This document shows, one piece after another, positions 35,007-45,616 of a DNA stretch of 64,000 bases. The number at the start of each line of letters is the position of its first letter. Position 1 is the stretch's first letter. The position numbers were made by a program, and so were the translations under genes. The notes under the pieces are model-generated. The model was given only the letters and a program-made list of their open reading frames with translations. It was not told the origin of the DNA and did no database searches. The stretch comes from Bolinopsis microptera (Eukaryota; Ctenophora; Tentaculata; Lobata; Bolinopsidae): contig NC_087084.1 in NCBI RefSeq assembly GCF_026151205.1, positions 12,735,453-12,799,452 of the forward strand, given 5' to 3'.

Positions 35007-37023
35007 AAGATCGGTTTTTCACCGTCGTGTCAAACGATATTTCGGAGAAGTCGGGAATACTCCCTAAATCACTAATCATTGACAGCTCACCTATCGGATC
35101 CATATTTTGCTCCCGGCGGCCGAATAGGGACACGTTCTTTGTAGATTCCCATATCGAGCGTGATATTCTGGAGATGCCTTGAAGTACGGACATATCGAAG
35201 ATTGGGTAAGCTGATTTGTCATGTTCCACCTGGGTTGAATTAACAGCGACAACCTGGCTGTTATTCATTGCTATTGGAGACATTTTGGTGAGGTCAACAC
35301 GCTCCGTAGTGAGGTTCACTATGCTCCTTGTTTCATTCTTGTTTGTATGATCACTGTCTTCTTCTTTATCTTCCTGATCAGTTGTCACACTAGACTCGCA
35401 TTCATGGAGTAGGCGAGATCTTTTATTGTTTTCATCCTCCTCGTCATCCCCGTCTCCATTTCCATTTGATCCAGTGGTGCTGCTACGGGATCCGTTAAAC
35501 AATGCTCCTCTGCTTTGGATATGTTTTCTTTTTGACTTTGATGCCGCTGCTGCACTGGAGGAGTTGGTAGAGGAACTGCTATTGGAACTCTCTCCAGTGC
35601 TTCCACCTCCCTCCGAGTCTGATAGGTCATTAGAAGCCCTGAGCAGGTCGTCTTGAGAAGAAGCAGCAGAAACTTGATCATTAGGGTAATTCACAAGTGG
35701 AAGTCCTGAAGGGACACAAACGAAGAGCAAGCTATCAACTGGCAAATGAGAGCTGCAATCAAGAAACAGATCCCCGCTGATGAGGAGATAAGATACACTG
35801 TCAGCCTGCCGATAACGTAGCGTGGTTGGTATGCGCTTATATTTACTAGCAGTCGCAGAGGAGTGCGCGTTGTCATGGCGACGCTTTTTCGCTAATGACG
35901 TTAATCCAGCGTCGCGTGACGTAGTTAGCGTGCGCACGCGCTCACCTCGTGCTTCTAGGTATAGTTCTAGTTTCGCTTGATCGAGTGAGTTAGGTGAGTT
36001 ACTAAATACCGTACACTCCTCATTGTAACTAGAGCTAGATGTGTTATCAAACGATTGTGATGAATAGCTATCGTGAGATTGCATGCAGGTCACCTCCCGC
36101 CATGGTGTAGTGGTCCGCAGCTCGGGAGAACACAGTGAGAGGGAGGCCATGCTCCACCCGTGGGCCAAAGTTTTGCGTGTCCCCTCCGTTTTTTGGATTT
36201 CTACAGCAGGAGTGGGAAGCAAGAAATTGGACACAGCGGCGCTTGGCTCCCAATCATCAACATACTTATCAACAATGCCTTCATTCTTTGAGCACTGTAC
36301 AGTGTTCGATTCTAGCCTGTGGTAATAGTAATACAGATTTTTACCACGTCTACTGATCTCGGAGTTAATTGATAGTAGAATCTGGGTAATCATCATAACA
36401 ATTTGAAGGCTCCACATTGTTTTCAGTTTATTATACAAGATAATATGGACTCTCGCCTTATCAGTTGCAACCTTCATTACAAACAAGATAATCGCTTTAA
36501 CCGCAGTGCGACATACAATGCGTAAGATCATAGTCAGGCGCAAGCCAGCTCTTATCACTAACAGTTCACCCAAATAAGGAATAATAACAGGATAAAGTTT
36601 AGGGTAGGTAAGGCAATTGGAGTTTGGTTTAGTGTTTTGTATCGTGATTAATTCTGTTGCTGGCATAGTGATTACCGGAATAAACATCGTTTCGCTTTGC
36701 TCCCTCTGTACGGTTGAATCTGACGTTTCGTAGTCACGTGATTTGCTCCAGCTCGTCTCTTTATCGTCACTGGGGGGTTGTGGGGAGCAGATCCAAGCGT
36801 TTGGGAAGGAATCAGAGAAATCCACTAAACTTCGGTAGTACACATACAATGAATAAGGTGACTTGCCTTCCGGGAGGAGGAGAGGAGCCAGTGCGGCAGT
36901 TGTCCCAGATGTACAGGGGTCTCCTCGGAGCTTGACCAGAAGGCAGGTGTTGCGAGTTTCGGTGTTGGGGGGCTTTCCTCTAAAGAATCTGTCGGAGATT
37001 CTCAGTGTGTGATGATAGTTCAT
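35005..37023 (-). CDS. LINE first ORF, 672 codons, unknown
   Basis: Starts at ATG 37023, 46 nt inside the element. Roughly residues 140-220 are strongly hydrophobic with basic breaks (LYPVIIPYLGELLVI; AVKAIILFVMKVA; LQIVMMITQILLSI), suggesting two or three membrane-type segments. The second half is disordered: Ser-rich, then acidic (GDDEEDENN; DQEDKEEDSDH). No zinc knuckle, RRM or coiled-coil typical of LINE ORF1 proteins was recognised. It ends TGA at 35007-35005, overlapping the next frame by at least 2 nt. Confidence 0.6.
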   Translation of the reverse strand: MNYHHTLRISDRFFRGKPPNTETRNTCLLVKLRGDPCTSGTTAALAPLLLPEGKSPYSLYVYYRSLVDFSDSFPNAWICSPQPPSDDKETSWSKSRDYETSDSTVQREQSETMFIPVITMPATELITIQNTKPNSNCLTYPKLYPVIIPYLGELLVIRAGLRLTMILRIVCRTAVKAIILFVMKVATDKARVHIILYNKLKTMWSLQIVMMITQILLSINSEISRRGKNLYYYYHRLESNTVQCSKNEGIVDKYVDDWEPSAAVSNFLLPTPAVEIQKTEGTRKTLAHGWSMASLSLCSPELRTTTPWREVTCMQSHDSYSSQSFDNTSSSSYNEECTVFSNSPNSLDQAKLELYLEARGERVRTLTTSRDAGLTSLAKKRRHDNAHSSATASKYKRIPTTLRYRQADSVSYLLISGDLFLDCSSHLPVDSLLFVCVPSGLPLVNYPNDQVSAASSQDDLLRASNDLSDSEGGGSTGESSNSSSSTNSSSAAAASKSKRKHIQSRGALFNGSRSSTTGSNGNGDGDDEEDENNKRSRLLHECESSVTTDQEDKEEDSDHTNKNETRSIVNLTTERVDLTKMSPIAMNNSQVVAVNSTQVEHDKSAYPIFDMSVLQGISRISRSIWESTKNVSLFGRREQNMDPIGELSMISDLGSIPDFSEISFDTTVKNRS

Positions 37024-37078
37024 CGTTAGTAGTTACAGCGTAAAAATCGCAACAAAACTGCGCGCAGTAAAGATATAT

Positions 37079-38252
37079 GTATATGTATATAATATGTATA
37101 GACGCTTTTTGCAGTCAATTGTAGCTTACATTTAAGTGTCCGTAGATTCAAAAGTATAAAAGATACAGTCATTTCGAACCACAGGTTTTAAAGATAATCG
37201 TTTATACTTTACTTTACTTTATATTGAAAAATAATTTATCATCATCATCATCACTTGATGACGTCATCAATTTAAGTGTTTTTAAAACTTGATTTTTGAC
37301 AAAACAACAACTTTTCAAATCGATTTTACACCATTAAAGAGTAATTTAAAATTTTATTCAAAATCTGAGGACATTTTCATCTTAGATAATTGTTCAAGCA
37401 TTCTAAAAATCTACCGGAAAAGTTTCCTACCTTACTCTTTCATAAAGATATTTGCTATTGAAGTTAGTGCTTTTTTGAAGAATAATTTTATAAAAACACA
37501 AAAGTTGTAAATTAGCATTCTCTGGTGTTGGGCTATCCCTTGGGTTGTGGAGCTCAATTTTGCTTCTTAAAGGTGTAAATTGTGTTATAAGCTAGTTTTA
37601 AAGTTAAAAATCGAAAAGTTGCACACGTGGGGACACGCCCAAATTGATTTAAAATAGCTAAAATCACTAAAAATTTTGATTTTCACGATTTTTATCAACT
37701 TTGGAGTCCCGTTGTGATCCAAGTTCTATTTGAAATCTTCTGAAACTTTGCATGCTTATCAAACTATATATTAAATACCACTATGCAAAAATTTACGGTG
37801 ATTCAATATTGTATGCGCACGCAACGTCCGCTCAAAGTTTGCACGTGCGAAAGGTGAGAATTTTGCTCATTCGTGATTTCGAATATATTCTGCTTTCCAC
37901 GATATTTAAATGGCATTATATATGAATTTAATGCCAACTTGAATGAGTAAAAAGTGCCATATTCAGTCGGTTATCGACAGGTATTCCTAACTAAACACAA
38001 GGAAACGTTTTCAAAGGCAGAATTTCGAAATCGTCGAAATTACCTCTTTGTTAATGAAGTTTCGACTAGCTGTGTAAATTATCCTGACATTATAATCAAA
38101 AAGAGATGATATTTGACCAAAACCCATAATCATGGGTAGAGTGTACCGCTGCCAGTGTCTCTCTTTTCCAAACAAAAGGAAATGATATTAATTTGAGGAA
38201 CAGTCCGCTAATGCAAATTGATACCGAGAATGAAATCGGTCGCTCGCTTTTT
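37079..38252. repeat. GPCR-upstream repeat, copy B, right part
   Basis: Resumes after the LINE and matches copy A from about 18700 to 20200. It lacks the SINE, so it preserves the pre-insertion sequence of that site. It ends in one arm of the palindrome at 38109-38441. Confidence 0.85.
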
Positions 38253-38441
38253 CCATTCGATCACGGCTCACGAATTGTAATAAAGCTTATTGATTTGAAA
38301 AAGCGAGCGACCGATTTCATTCTCGGTATCAATTTGCATTAGCGGACTGTTCCTCAAATTAATATCATTTCCTTTTGTTTGGAAAAGAGAGACACTGGCA
38401 GCGGTACACTCTACCCATGATTATGGGTTTTGGTCAAATAT
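38109..38441. repeat. Perfect 144-bp inverted repeat
   Basis: Arms 38109-38252 and 38298-38441 are exact reverse complements by base-by-base reading, with a 45-bp spacer. The left arm is the end of repeat copy B. Copy A has one arm only. Confidence 0.9.
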
Positions 38442-38586
38442 TGTAAATGAAATAATAAAATTGGATCCTGAGCAAGAGTTAAAATGTGCACGAGATGTTA
38501 CTAGAAGTAGGGATGCAGTGCACACTCACACAATATTCTGTACTCAGCCAAATGAGTGATTCTCTGATACATTTAGTGGACTATAT

Positions 38587-39447
38587 TAGTAGAGGCTCTT
38601 ACGGGCAAAAAGACGTGTTTTCTGCTACGAGTTTAGAGACCTAACCGCTAATTGGACACAATAGTATGATGTCTAAGGATCGATAATATGTTAAGAAGTA
38701 TAAATTTGGACTTATTAGTCACGTGCTATACCAATGCGCGTTTTAAACTTTGACAGTCTATTACTCTAAGGCAAATAGAGTAATTATATTCATATTTTGT
38801 CAGCAATAAGATCACATTATTTTCTATTTAGTGTGAAAATATGAGCTAGAACGGACATAATCTCGCTGAGTTATAGCTGTTTGAAATTTATGATGAACGC
38901 GCGGGTGCCAATTGATAACAACTAAATGCTTTTGCGCGTAGTGCGCGTCGAAAATTTGGCAAAAACGCTTGCGGAGTGACAATATTCAAACTTCGATAAA
39001 GTATATGAAGTGGGTACTTCTCGGAAAGGAAAAATTTAGGCAAACACGATGTGACTATTTTTGGGTTGATTTAATACAACTGCAAAAAATTATTCAAACT
39101 TCAAGCAAAAAAGTCAAAATTTTTACCACTTTTTTGGATTTTTACCTCAGAACAAATAGAGGGATTTGTTTTATTTTTATACAATCTTGTGCGGCTGTCT
39201 TTTAGCTATCTTTATGCAAGTTTTGCCGACATGCCAACAAAATTAACTTGCTCAAAATATCAAAAAACATGGTTTTTTGGCCTATTTTTGGCCCAAAAAT
39301 CGGTTTTTTGCGATTTTACCCCAGAACAATCAGTCCAATCATCTTGAAACCACTTTCAATCGATTCTACGGTCAAAAATACGTCTAGTAAGGTGTATCTG
39401 GGGTCCCTAACGTATCGAGCAGACAATGCCCGTAAGAGCCTCTACTA
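38587..39447. mobile_element. 861-bp MITE, copy 2
   Basis: Same length and apparently the same sequence as the copy at 26234, in the same orientation. Target duplication TAT (38584-38586 and 39448-39450). Confidence 0.9.
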
Positions 39448-39450
39448 TAT

Positions 39451-40092
39451 AATGTGCATCGCCCAACTTCTTTTAGTAACATGTGAATATTCCCCTACCA
39501 TTTATACCAGAAAAATTGATAAAGGATGATTATGAGCTAGTTTAATGGAATTTGCTTGTTTAAAAATATGGCCGGGTTTGTTTAATAACCTTTAATTAAA
39601 GAGCCTTCGACGAGATAACAAAACTAAAGAGCCTTCGACGAGATAACAAAACTAGTGCACATGCAGTGGGGAGACGACTCACAGTGTATTGACACGAGAC
39701 AGACATTTACGGGTGACTGATGAGTGATGATACTCGTACATGAATATTTGTTTAAGATATTAACATCGTCGATGGGTTGCTAAGCAACTGGGCGCGCGCG
39801 TTAGTTGGTTATGAACCTACAATCAACAATATGTATATCAGTATATGTAATAATTTCTAACGTGTTAAAACAACAAGAATTGCGCCCGTTGTTTCGTTGT
39901 GGCGGACGCTAGATTTCCATTCACTTCAACTACAAGCTCTAATCACTGTAGAGTCAATCAGCTCACGTCATAATATGATCATTATGTTTTAAATAGGGAA
40001 ACACTTGTGATTCAGATTGAATTCAATTGCCGTAGAACTTAATTTTTATCTGTAATTTAAGAAATTGTAAGCAAAAAGTGAACTATCTATAC
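39451..40092. other. Spacer between MITE copies 2 and 3
   Basis: No gene recognised. It contains a 28-bp tandem duplication (AGAGCCTTCGACGAGATAAC) at 39600-39655 and a diverged copy of the dispersed GC-core repeat at 39715-39830. Confidence 0.5.
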
Positions 40093-40095
40093 ATC

Positions 40096-40956
40096 TAGTA
40101 GAGGCTCTTACGGGCAAAAAGACGTGTTTTCTGCTACGAGTTTAGAGACCTAACCGCTAATTGGACACAATAGTATGATGTCTAAGGATCGATAATATGT
40201 TAAGAAGTATAAATTTGGACTTATTAGTCACGTGCTATACCAATGCGCGTTTTAAACTTTGACAGTCTATTACTCTAAGGCAAATAGAGTAATTATATTC
40301 ATATTTTGTCAGCAATAAGATCACATTATTTTCTATTTAGTGTGAAAATATGAGCTAGAACGGACATAATCTCGCTGAGTTATAGCTGTTTGAAATTTAT
40401 GATGAACGCGCGGGTGCCAATTGATAACAACTAAATGCTTTTGCGCGTAGTGCGCGTCGAAAATTTGGCAAAAACGCTTGCGGAGTGACAATATTCAAAC
40501 TTCGATAAAGTATATGAAGTGGGTACTTCTCGGAAAGGAAAAATTTAGGCAAACACGATGTGACTATTTTTGGGTTGATTTAATACAACTGCAAAAAATT
40601 ATTCAAACTTCAAGCAAAAAAGTCAAAATTTTTACCACTTTTTTGGATTTTTACCTCAGAACAAATAGAGGGATTTGTTTTATTTTTATACAATCTTGTG
40701 CGGCTGTCTTTTAGCTATCTTTATGCAAGTTTTGCCGACATGCCAACAAAATTAACTTGCTCAAAATATCAAAAAACATGGTTTTTTGGCCTATTTTTGG
40801 CCCAAAAATCGGTTTTTTGCGATTTTACCCCAGAACAATCAGTCCAATCATCTTGAAACCACTTTCAATCGATTCTACGGTCAAAAATACGTCTAGTAAG
40901 GTGTATCTGGGGTCCCTAACGTATCGAGCAGACAATGCCCGTAAGAGCCTCTACTA
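40096..40956. mobile_element. 861-bp MITE, copy 3
   Basis: Apparently identical to the copies at 26234 and 38587 and in the same orientation. Target duplication ATC (40093-40095 and 40957-40959). The different flanks and duplications show separate insertions and not one duplicated segment. Confidence 0.9.
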
Positions 40957-41084
40957 ATCAGTACACTATACTATATAATAGTACTACGCATGTCAGTGTC
41001 ACATAAAAATTGGGCTTATTGCCTAGTTCTAATACATTAAAATACACTCGCGCCGTGCATACACTAACTACAAGTACATACACA

Positions 41085-41390
41085 CAACAACAACAATGGC
41101 GAACCTAGCAAGCTAGGATCGAGGGGCCGATCTCCTTTTCTTTTGCGGTGCGGCCACGGTCCTTTCGGTACAGATTTCCCTGCAGCATAGTCGGGACGCA
41201 ACCCCAGGCATGTGCACTCGTGTTATTTTCGCAGCTCTTATGAAAGCCACTACCATTCACACCATGGTTTGGTGAGTGACGGCTGCCCATCAATTTTGAA
41301 ATCTTGGCCCTACTGCATGGGATTCGAACTCGCAACGTCAGGGGCCAGCAGACAAACAGATTAACCAACTAAGCCACTGAGCCACTAAAG
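41085..41390 (-). mobile_element. tRNA-headed SINE (family 2)
   Basis: Read on the minus strand, the head has a box A (TGGCTTAGTTGGTTAAT) and a box B (GAGTTCGAATCCC). The body is about 200 bp, and the 3' end is a (TTG)n tail (CAACAACAACAA on the plus strand at 41085-41097). Head and body differ from the SINE at 18757. The 87-codon open frame at 41105-41368 is the SINE translated. Confidence 0.8.
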
Positions 41391-41673
41391 TACATAAAGG
41401 GCTATAATAATACATAACAGGCTATAATATACATCTAACATCACATCTCCGCAATTGCAACCCTTGCGCGTCTAGTTGTGTAGTTGTCATGATACGGTTT
41501 GACACTTGCAGGTTTATTACCTACCAAGACGCACGCCGAGTTGGACTCGTCGACGGTCTTGTATTTGGACTAATATTTGAAAAAAAAATTTTACGAGTAT
41601 CGCACCCGTTCATTTTACACTGCGGTTGCTGTTGCTGCAACCACAGAACATTCTATGATCACGAAAAGTTACA

Positions 41674-41782
41674 CTTGGGGGGGGGGGGGGGGGGGGGTCC
41701 AACCCGATTTTTCCGATCGATTCCGATCCCGATTTTTGGCCTCATCAACCCTCATATCGGAAAAATCGGGAAAATTTAAATC
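41674..41782. repeat. G-run plus CCGATTTTT hairpin block
   Basis: A run of about 22 G, then TCCAACCCGATTTTTCCGAT and, 50 bp later, ATCGGAAAAATCGGG. The block can fold back on itself. A second copy in mirrored context is at 45150-45232. Confidence 0.75.
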
Positions 41783-42364
41783 TTTCCTCTGAGGTTTCTA
41801 GGCGATATAGGTAGCTATTTCTGTACTTAAATATGACAAGAAATCGATTGGTGGTGGTCCCAGAACCCCAAAATGGTTTCTAGTTCCAAACAGGAATCGT
41901 TTCGTCCGAAAAACGACACACTGTCGTATCAACTCTTGTTTGACAGAAACATCCACCCCGGTCCACATTTGAAAGAGGTACGGTTGGTAATAACAATCGT
42001 AACAAATAGGGAACGCTTTAGTAACTTTTGATTTAAATTGTCTCCACAATTTGTAACAGGCTATCTGCAGAAATTGGTAGCACGGTTAATGACCATTGAC
42101 CATGGTCCTTTCTCAAACTTCCAATCCTCAGTTAGATACAAAGAATAGTCTACACAATTTTAAATAACATTAAAAGAGATGAAAATCACTTTATTCATCA
42201 AAATCTTTATTTATCATGTAACAACTTTTCCATAGTACTGGAGAGTAAAACTCTGTTAAACAAAAAATTCTCGAGCACATTTTGAGTCAGTAACAGTAAC
42301 ATGTCAATATGTTACAGACTCAAATGCGTTTAAAAACATTTTAGTAAGTACAATAATTGTGTAA

Positions 42365-43916
42365 ACTGATGAGGAGGAGGAGGAGTACTGAAGAGTAGGA
42401 CTGAGGAGAAGGAGGAGGACTAAGGAGAAGGATGAGGAGGATGAGACTCATGAGGAGGAGGAGGAGGACTGAGGAGGAAAACTAAGGAGGACGAGGACTA
42501 AGGACGAGGACTAGGAGGATGAGGAAAAGGGTTAAGGAAGAGGAGGAGGACGACTGAGGAGGAGGACTGATTAGGAGAAGAAGGAAGAGGAGGATGAGGA
42601 GGAGGACTGAGGAGGATAAGGAGGATAAGGAGGAGAATGAAGAGGAGCATGAGGAGGACTGAGGAGGAGGAGGATAAGGAGGAGAATGAGGAGGAGGATG
42701 ACTCAGGAGGAGGACTCAGGAGGTGGAGGAGGATAAGGAGGAGGACTCAGGAGGAGGAGGAGGAGGAGGACGGGGAGGAGGACTGAGGAAGAGGACTGAT
42801 AAGAAGGAGAAGGAGGAGGAGGAGGACTGAGGATGAGGATAAGGAGAAGGAGGACTGGGGAGGACTGAGGAAGAGGAGGACTTGGGGAGGACTGAGGAGG
42901 AGGATGACTGGGGGAGGACTGAGTAGGATGATGAGGAGGAGGATGAGGCAAGGATGAGGAGAAGGAGGAGAATGAGGAGGAGGACTGGGGGAGGACTGAG
43001 GAGGAGGAGGATAAGGAGGAGGAGGACTAAGGATGAGGATGAGGACGAGGACGATTATGAGGAGGACAGAGGATGAGGACTGATGAGGAGGAGAAGGAAG
43101 AGGACGAGGATGAGGACGAGGACTAAGGACGAGGACTAGGAGGATGATAACGAGGGCTAAAGAAGAGGACTGATTAGGAGGAGAAGGAAGAGGAAAAGGA
43201 AGAGGAGAAGGAGGAGGACTGAGGAGGAGGAGGACTGAGGAGGAGGAGGATAAGGAGGAGAATGAGGAGGAGGAGGAGGAGGAGGATAAGGAGAAGATTG
43301 AGGAGGAGGAGGATGACTCAGGAGGAGGACTCAGAAGGTGGAGGAGGACTCAGGAGGACTCAGGAGGAGGACTGAAGAGGAGGAGGAGGACTGATGAGGA
43401 GGAGGAGGAAGACTCAGGAGGAGGAGGAGGAAGAGGAGGAGGACGAGGACTAAGGACGAGGAGGACTAGTGTAGGACTGAGGATGAGGACTGATGAGGAG
43501 AAGGAGGAGGAGGACTGATGAGGAGGAGGAGGAGACTGAGGAGGAGGAGGAGGAGTGAGGACTGTTGAGGAGGAGGAGGAGGAGGATGATGAGGAGGAGG
43601 ACTGAGGAGGACTGAGGAGGAAGACTGAGGAGGACGAGGACGAGGACTAAGGACGAGGAAGGGGGGAGGACTGATTAGGAGAAGAAGAAAGCGGAGAAGG
43701 AGGAGGGGGATGAGGCTAGGAGGAGGAGAAGGAGGAGAATGAGGAGGAGGACTGGGGGAGGACTGAGGAGGAGGATAAGGAGTAGGAGGACTAAGGATGA
43801 GGATGAGGACGAGGACGATTATGAGGAGGACAGAGGATGAGGACTGATGAGGAGAAGGAGGAGGATGAGGAGGAGGAGGACTGGGGAGGGCTGAGGAGGA
43901 AGAGGAGGATGACTGA
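42365..43916. repeat. AGG-rich polypurine satellite, left block
   Basis: About 1.55 kb of irregular GGAGGA, GACTGAGGA and GATGAGGA units; nearly all purine on the plus strand. No clean longer period was seen by eye. The Pro/Ser/Leu-rich minus-strand open frames here are repeat translations. Confidence 0.95.
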
Positions 43917-44287
43917 CAGAGGCACCTATTAGGTGCGATGGGTGCGGGATCGCACAATTTACCGTTTTCAATAATTTATTGTTTTCCGCACATTTTGTAA
44001 TTTTCCGCATATTTTCGCATAATCTAGCATTTTCCGCATAATTTTGAAATTTTCGCGTTAAGATTTTCGAGTGTAAAAACTAAAATATGTTAAAAGTCGG
44101 GCCCTTTTAGGAAAACCGCACAATTCCAGCACAAATTTCGAAAAATCGCCGCACATTTGCCGCATAATTGCAGGTAAAAATTTACCGCACCTTACCGCAC
44201 ATTTTACCTTTATAGTCGGGTGCGGTACCGCATAATTTCGATTTTTTACCGCACCTAATATGTGCCTCTGCCTAATATGTGCCTCTG
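43917..44287. mobile_element. hAT-type MITE, 371 bp, within the satellite
   Basis: Ends CAGAGGCACCTATTAGGTGCG and the inverse CGCACCTAATATGTGCCTCTG, in the CAGRGGC form common in hAT transposons. An exact 8-bp target duplication, ATGACTGA (43909-43916 and 44288-44295), is the hAT hallmark. The last 16 bp of the right end (TAATATGTGCCTCTGC) are tandemly duplicated. The interior is AT-rich and non-coding. Confidence 0.9.
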
Positions 44288-44295
44288 ATGACTGA

Positions 44296-44672
44296 GGAGG
44301 AGGATGCGGAGGAGGACTCAGAAGGAGGACTCAGGAGGTGGAGGAGGATGAGGAGGAGGACTCAGGAGGAGGAGGACGACTATGAGGAGGACTCAGTAGG
44401 ACTGATTGGGAGGAGAAGGAGGAGGAGGATGAGGGGGAGAAATGAGGAGGAAGAGGAGGAGAAGGAGAAGGAGGAGGACTGGGAGTAGGACTGAGGAGGA
44501 GGAGGGGACTGAGGAGCAGGGTGAGGAGGACTGAGGAGAAGGACGAGGACGAGGAGTCAGGAAGAGGACTGAAGAGAACTGAGGAGGAGAAGGACTCTGG
44601 AGGAGGAGGAAGACTTAGGAGGAGGAGGAGGACTGATGAGAAGGAGGAGGAAGACTAGGGAGGAGGAGGACA
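44296..44672. repeat. AGG-rich polypurine satellite, right block
   Basis: Continues the satellite after the hAT insertion. Followed by a (GTCTGTTTTT)n-like stretch to about 44725. Confidence 0.95.
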
Positions 44673-45149
44673 TGTAAATGTTTTGTCTGTTTTTGTCTGT
44701 TTTTGTCCGTTTTTGCTCGCCCTACTTTTTGTCCGTTTTGAAAATATAGGGTACCGAACGGACACAACGTACATGAACCCCCAGCCAAGCATGTGTTACG
44801 ATACAAATGTACTTGACTATACATTTAAGGTGCAGTGTACTAGAGATATTATGGTATGTTTAAAGACCGGACCACAAAATATAACCCGGTACCTAGTGTT
44901 GTACTAATACATAATAACAAGTAACAGGGATAAAATTAATGAGCAGAAACAATCGATCTCACGTCAAAAGGCCAAAGCACTCGGGTCTGGGAGTACATGA
45001 CAACTCCAACTGCAGTAGAAAAACACATAAAACATACTATTGGAATGTCCAATTGGATCGTTTTCTCATAACAATATAGCATATGTAGGGGTTCTGGTTG
45101 AATTATATCACTTCTGAGAGGTTTTAGAGATCGATTCTGTAAATTTCTC

Positions 45150-45232
45150 AATTTTCCGATTTTTCCGATTCCGATTTTGGCCTCATCAACCCTCATATCG
45201 GACATCGGGTTGGACCCCCCCCCCCCCACACT
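45150..45232. repeat. CCGATTTTT hairpin block plus C-run
   Basis: Contains CCGATTTTTCCGATTCCGAT, GGCCTCATCAACCCTCATAT and ATCGGGTTGGA, then about 15 C. It mirrors the block at 41674, so the two face each other across the 3.4-kb satellite region. Confidence 0.75.
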
Positions 45233-45616
45233 TGACAGCGACCATGTTAACGGTTGATACTCGTGAAATATTTGTTCCAGATACAAAATATTGACCAAAA
45301 TATTAACCTACATAACGACCAAAATGCAACTGTAGATCAAACAATGTAGAACTAGAAATGATGAAGAAAAGAAAGTCAATACTTTTATTAAACTAAATTA
45401 ATTTAAAAAATCACATTCATAATCATCAGTATCTTCAGTAAAACTTCAAATCAACTCAAAACTCAATGAAACTTAAAAGCACTCCATCAAAATAATATAG
45501 TTACTCCTTCATAATATTATAACATAGTTTTAAAGTTTTAAAAATTGTATATATTTCCCCATAATTACAAACATAAATGATCTTCAAATTAAAAACTTAA
45601 AATCGAAACTCATGAC

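Larger units (their letters stand above)
30238..37069 (-). mobile_element. Full-length non-LTR retrotransposon, 6.8 kb
   Basis: Runs on the minus strand, 5' end near 37069 and 3' end near 30238. It is bounded by a 9-bp target duplication, AAGATATAT (30229-30237 and 37070-37078). Both sides belong to one repeat whose uninterrupted form is at 18.2-20.2 kb, which fixes the ends. Three open frames in order: 672 codons, SGNH-like, then endonuclease-reverse transcriptase. The 3' end carries about three copies of a TTGAAATCC-type unit instead of poly(A), as in CR1/L2-type elements. The 5' UTR is only about 46 nt, so slight 5' truncation is possible. All frames are open, which suggests a young insertion. 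Clade not determined. Confidence 0.9.

Noticed and set aside
36083-36325. tRNA-like GGTGTAGTGGTCCGCAG on the plus strand inside the first LINE ORF
   Set aside because: No box B follows, and the opposite strand is continuous coding sequence of the element.
41105-41368. Possible tRNA gene on the minus strand
   Set aside because: Box A and box B are present, but the acceptor stem is not closed and a long body with a (TTG)n tail follows: a SINE.
42703-43957. Pro/Ser/Leu-rich open frames on the minus strand
   Set aside because: Translations of the AGG polypurine satellite; no start context or conserved domain.
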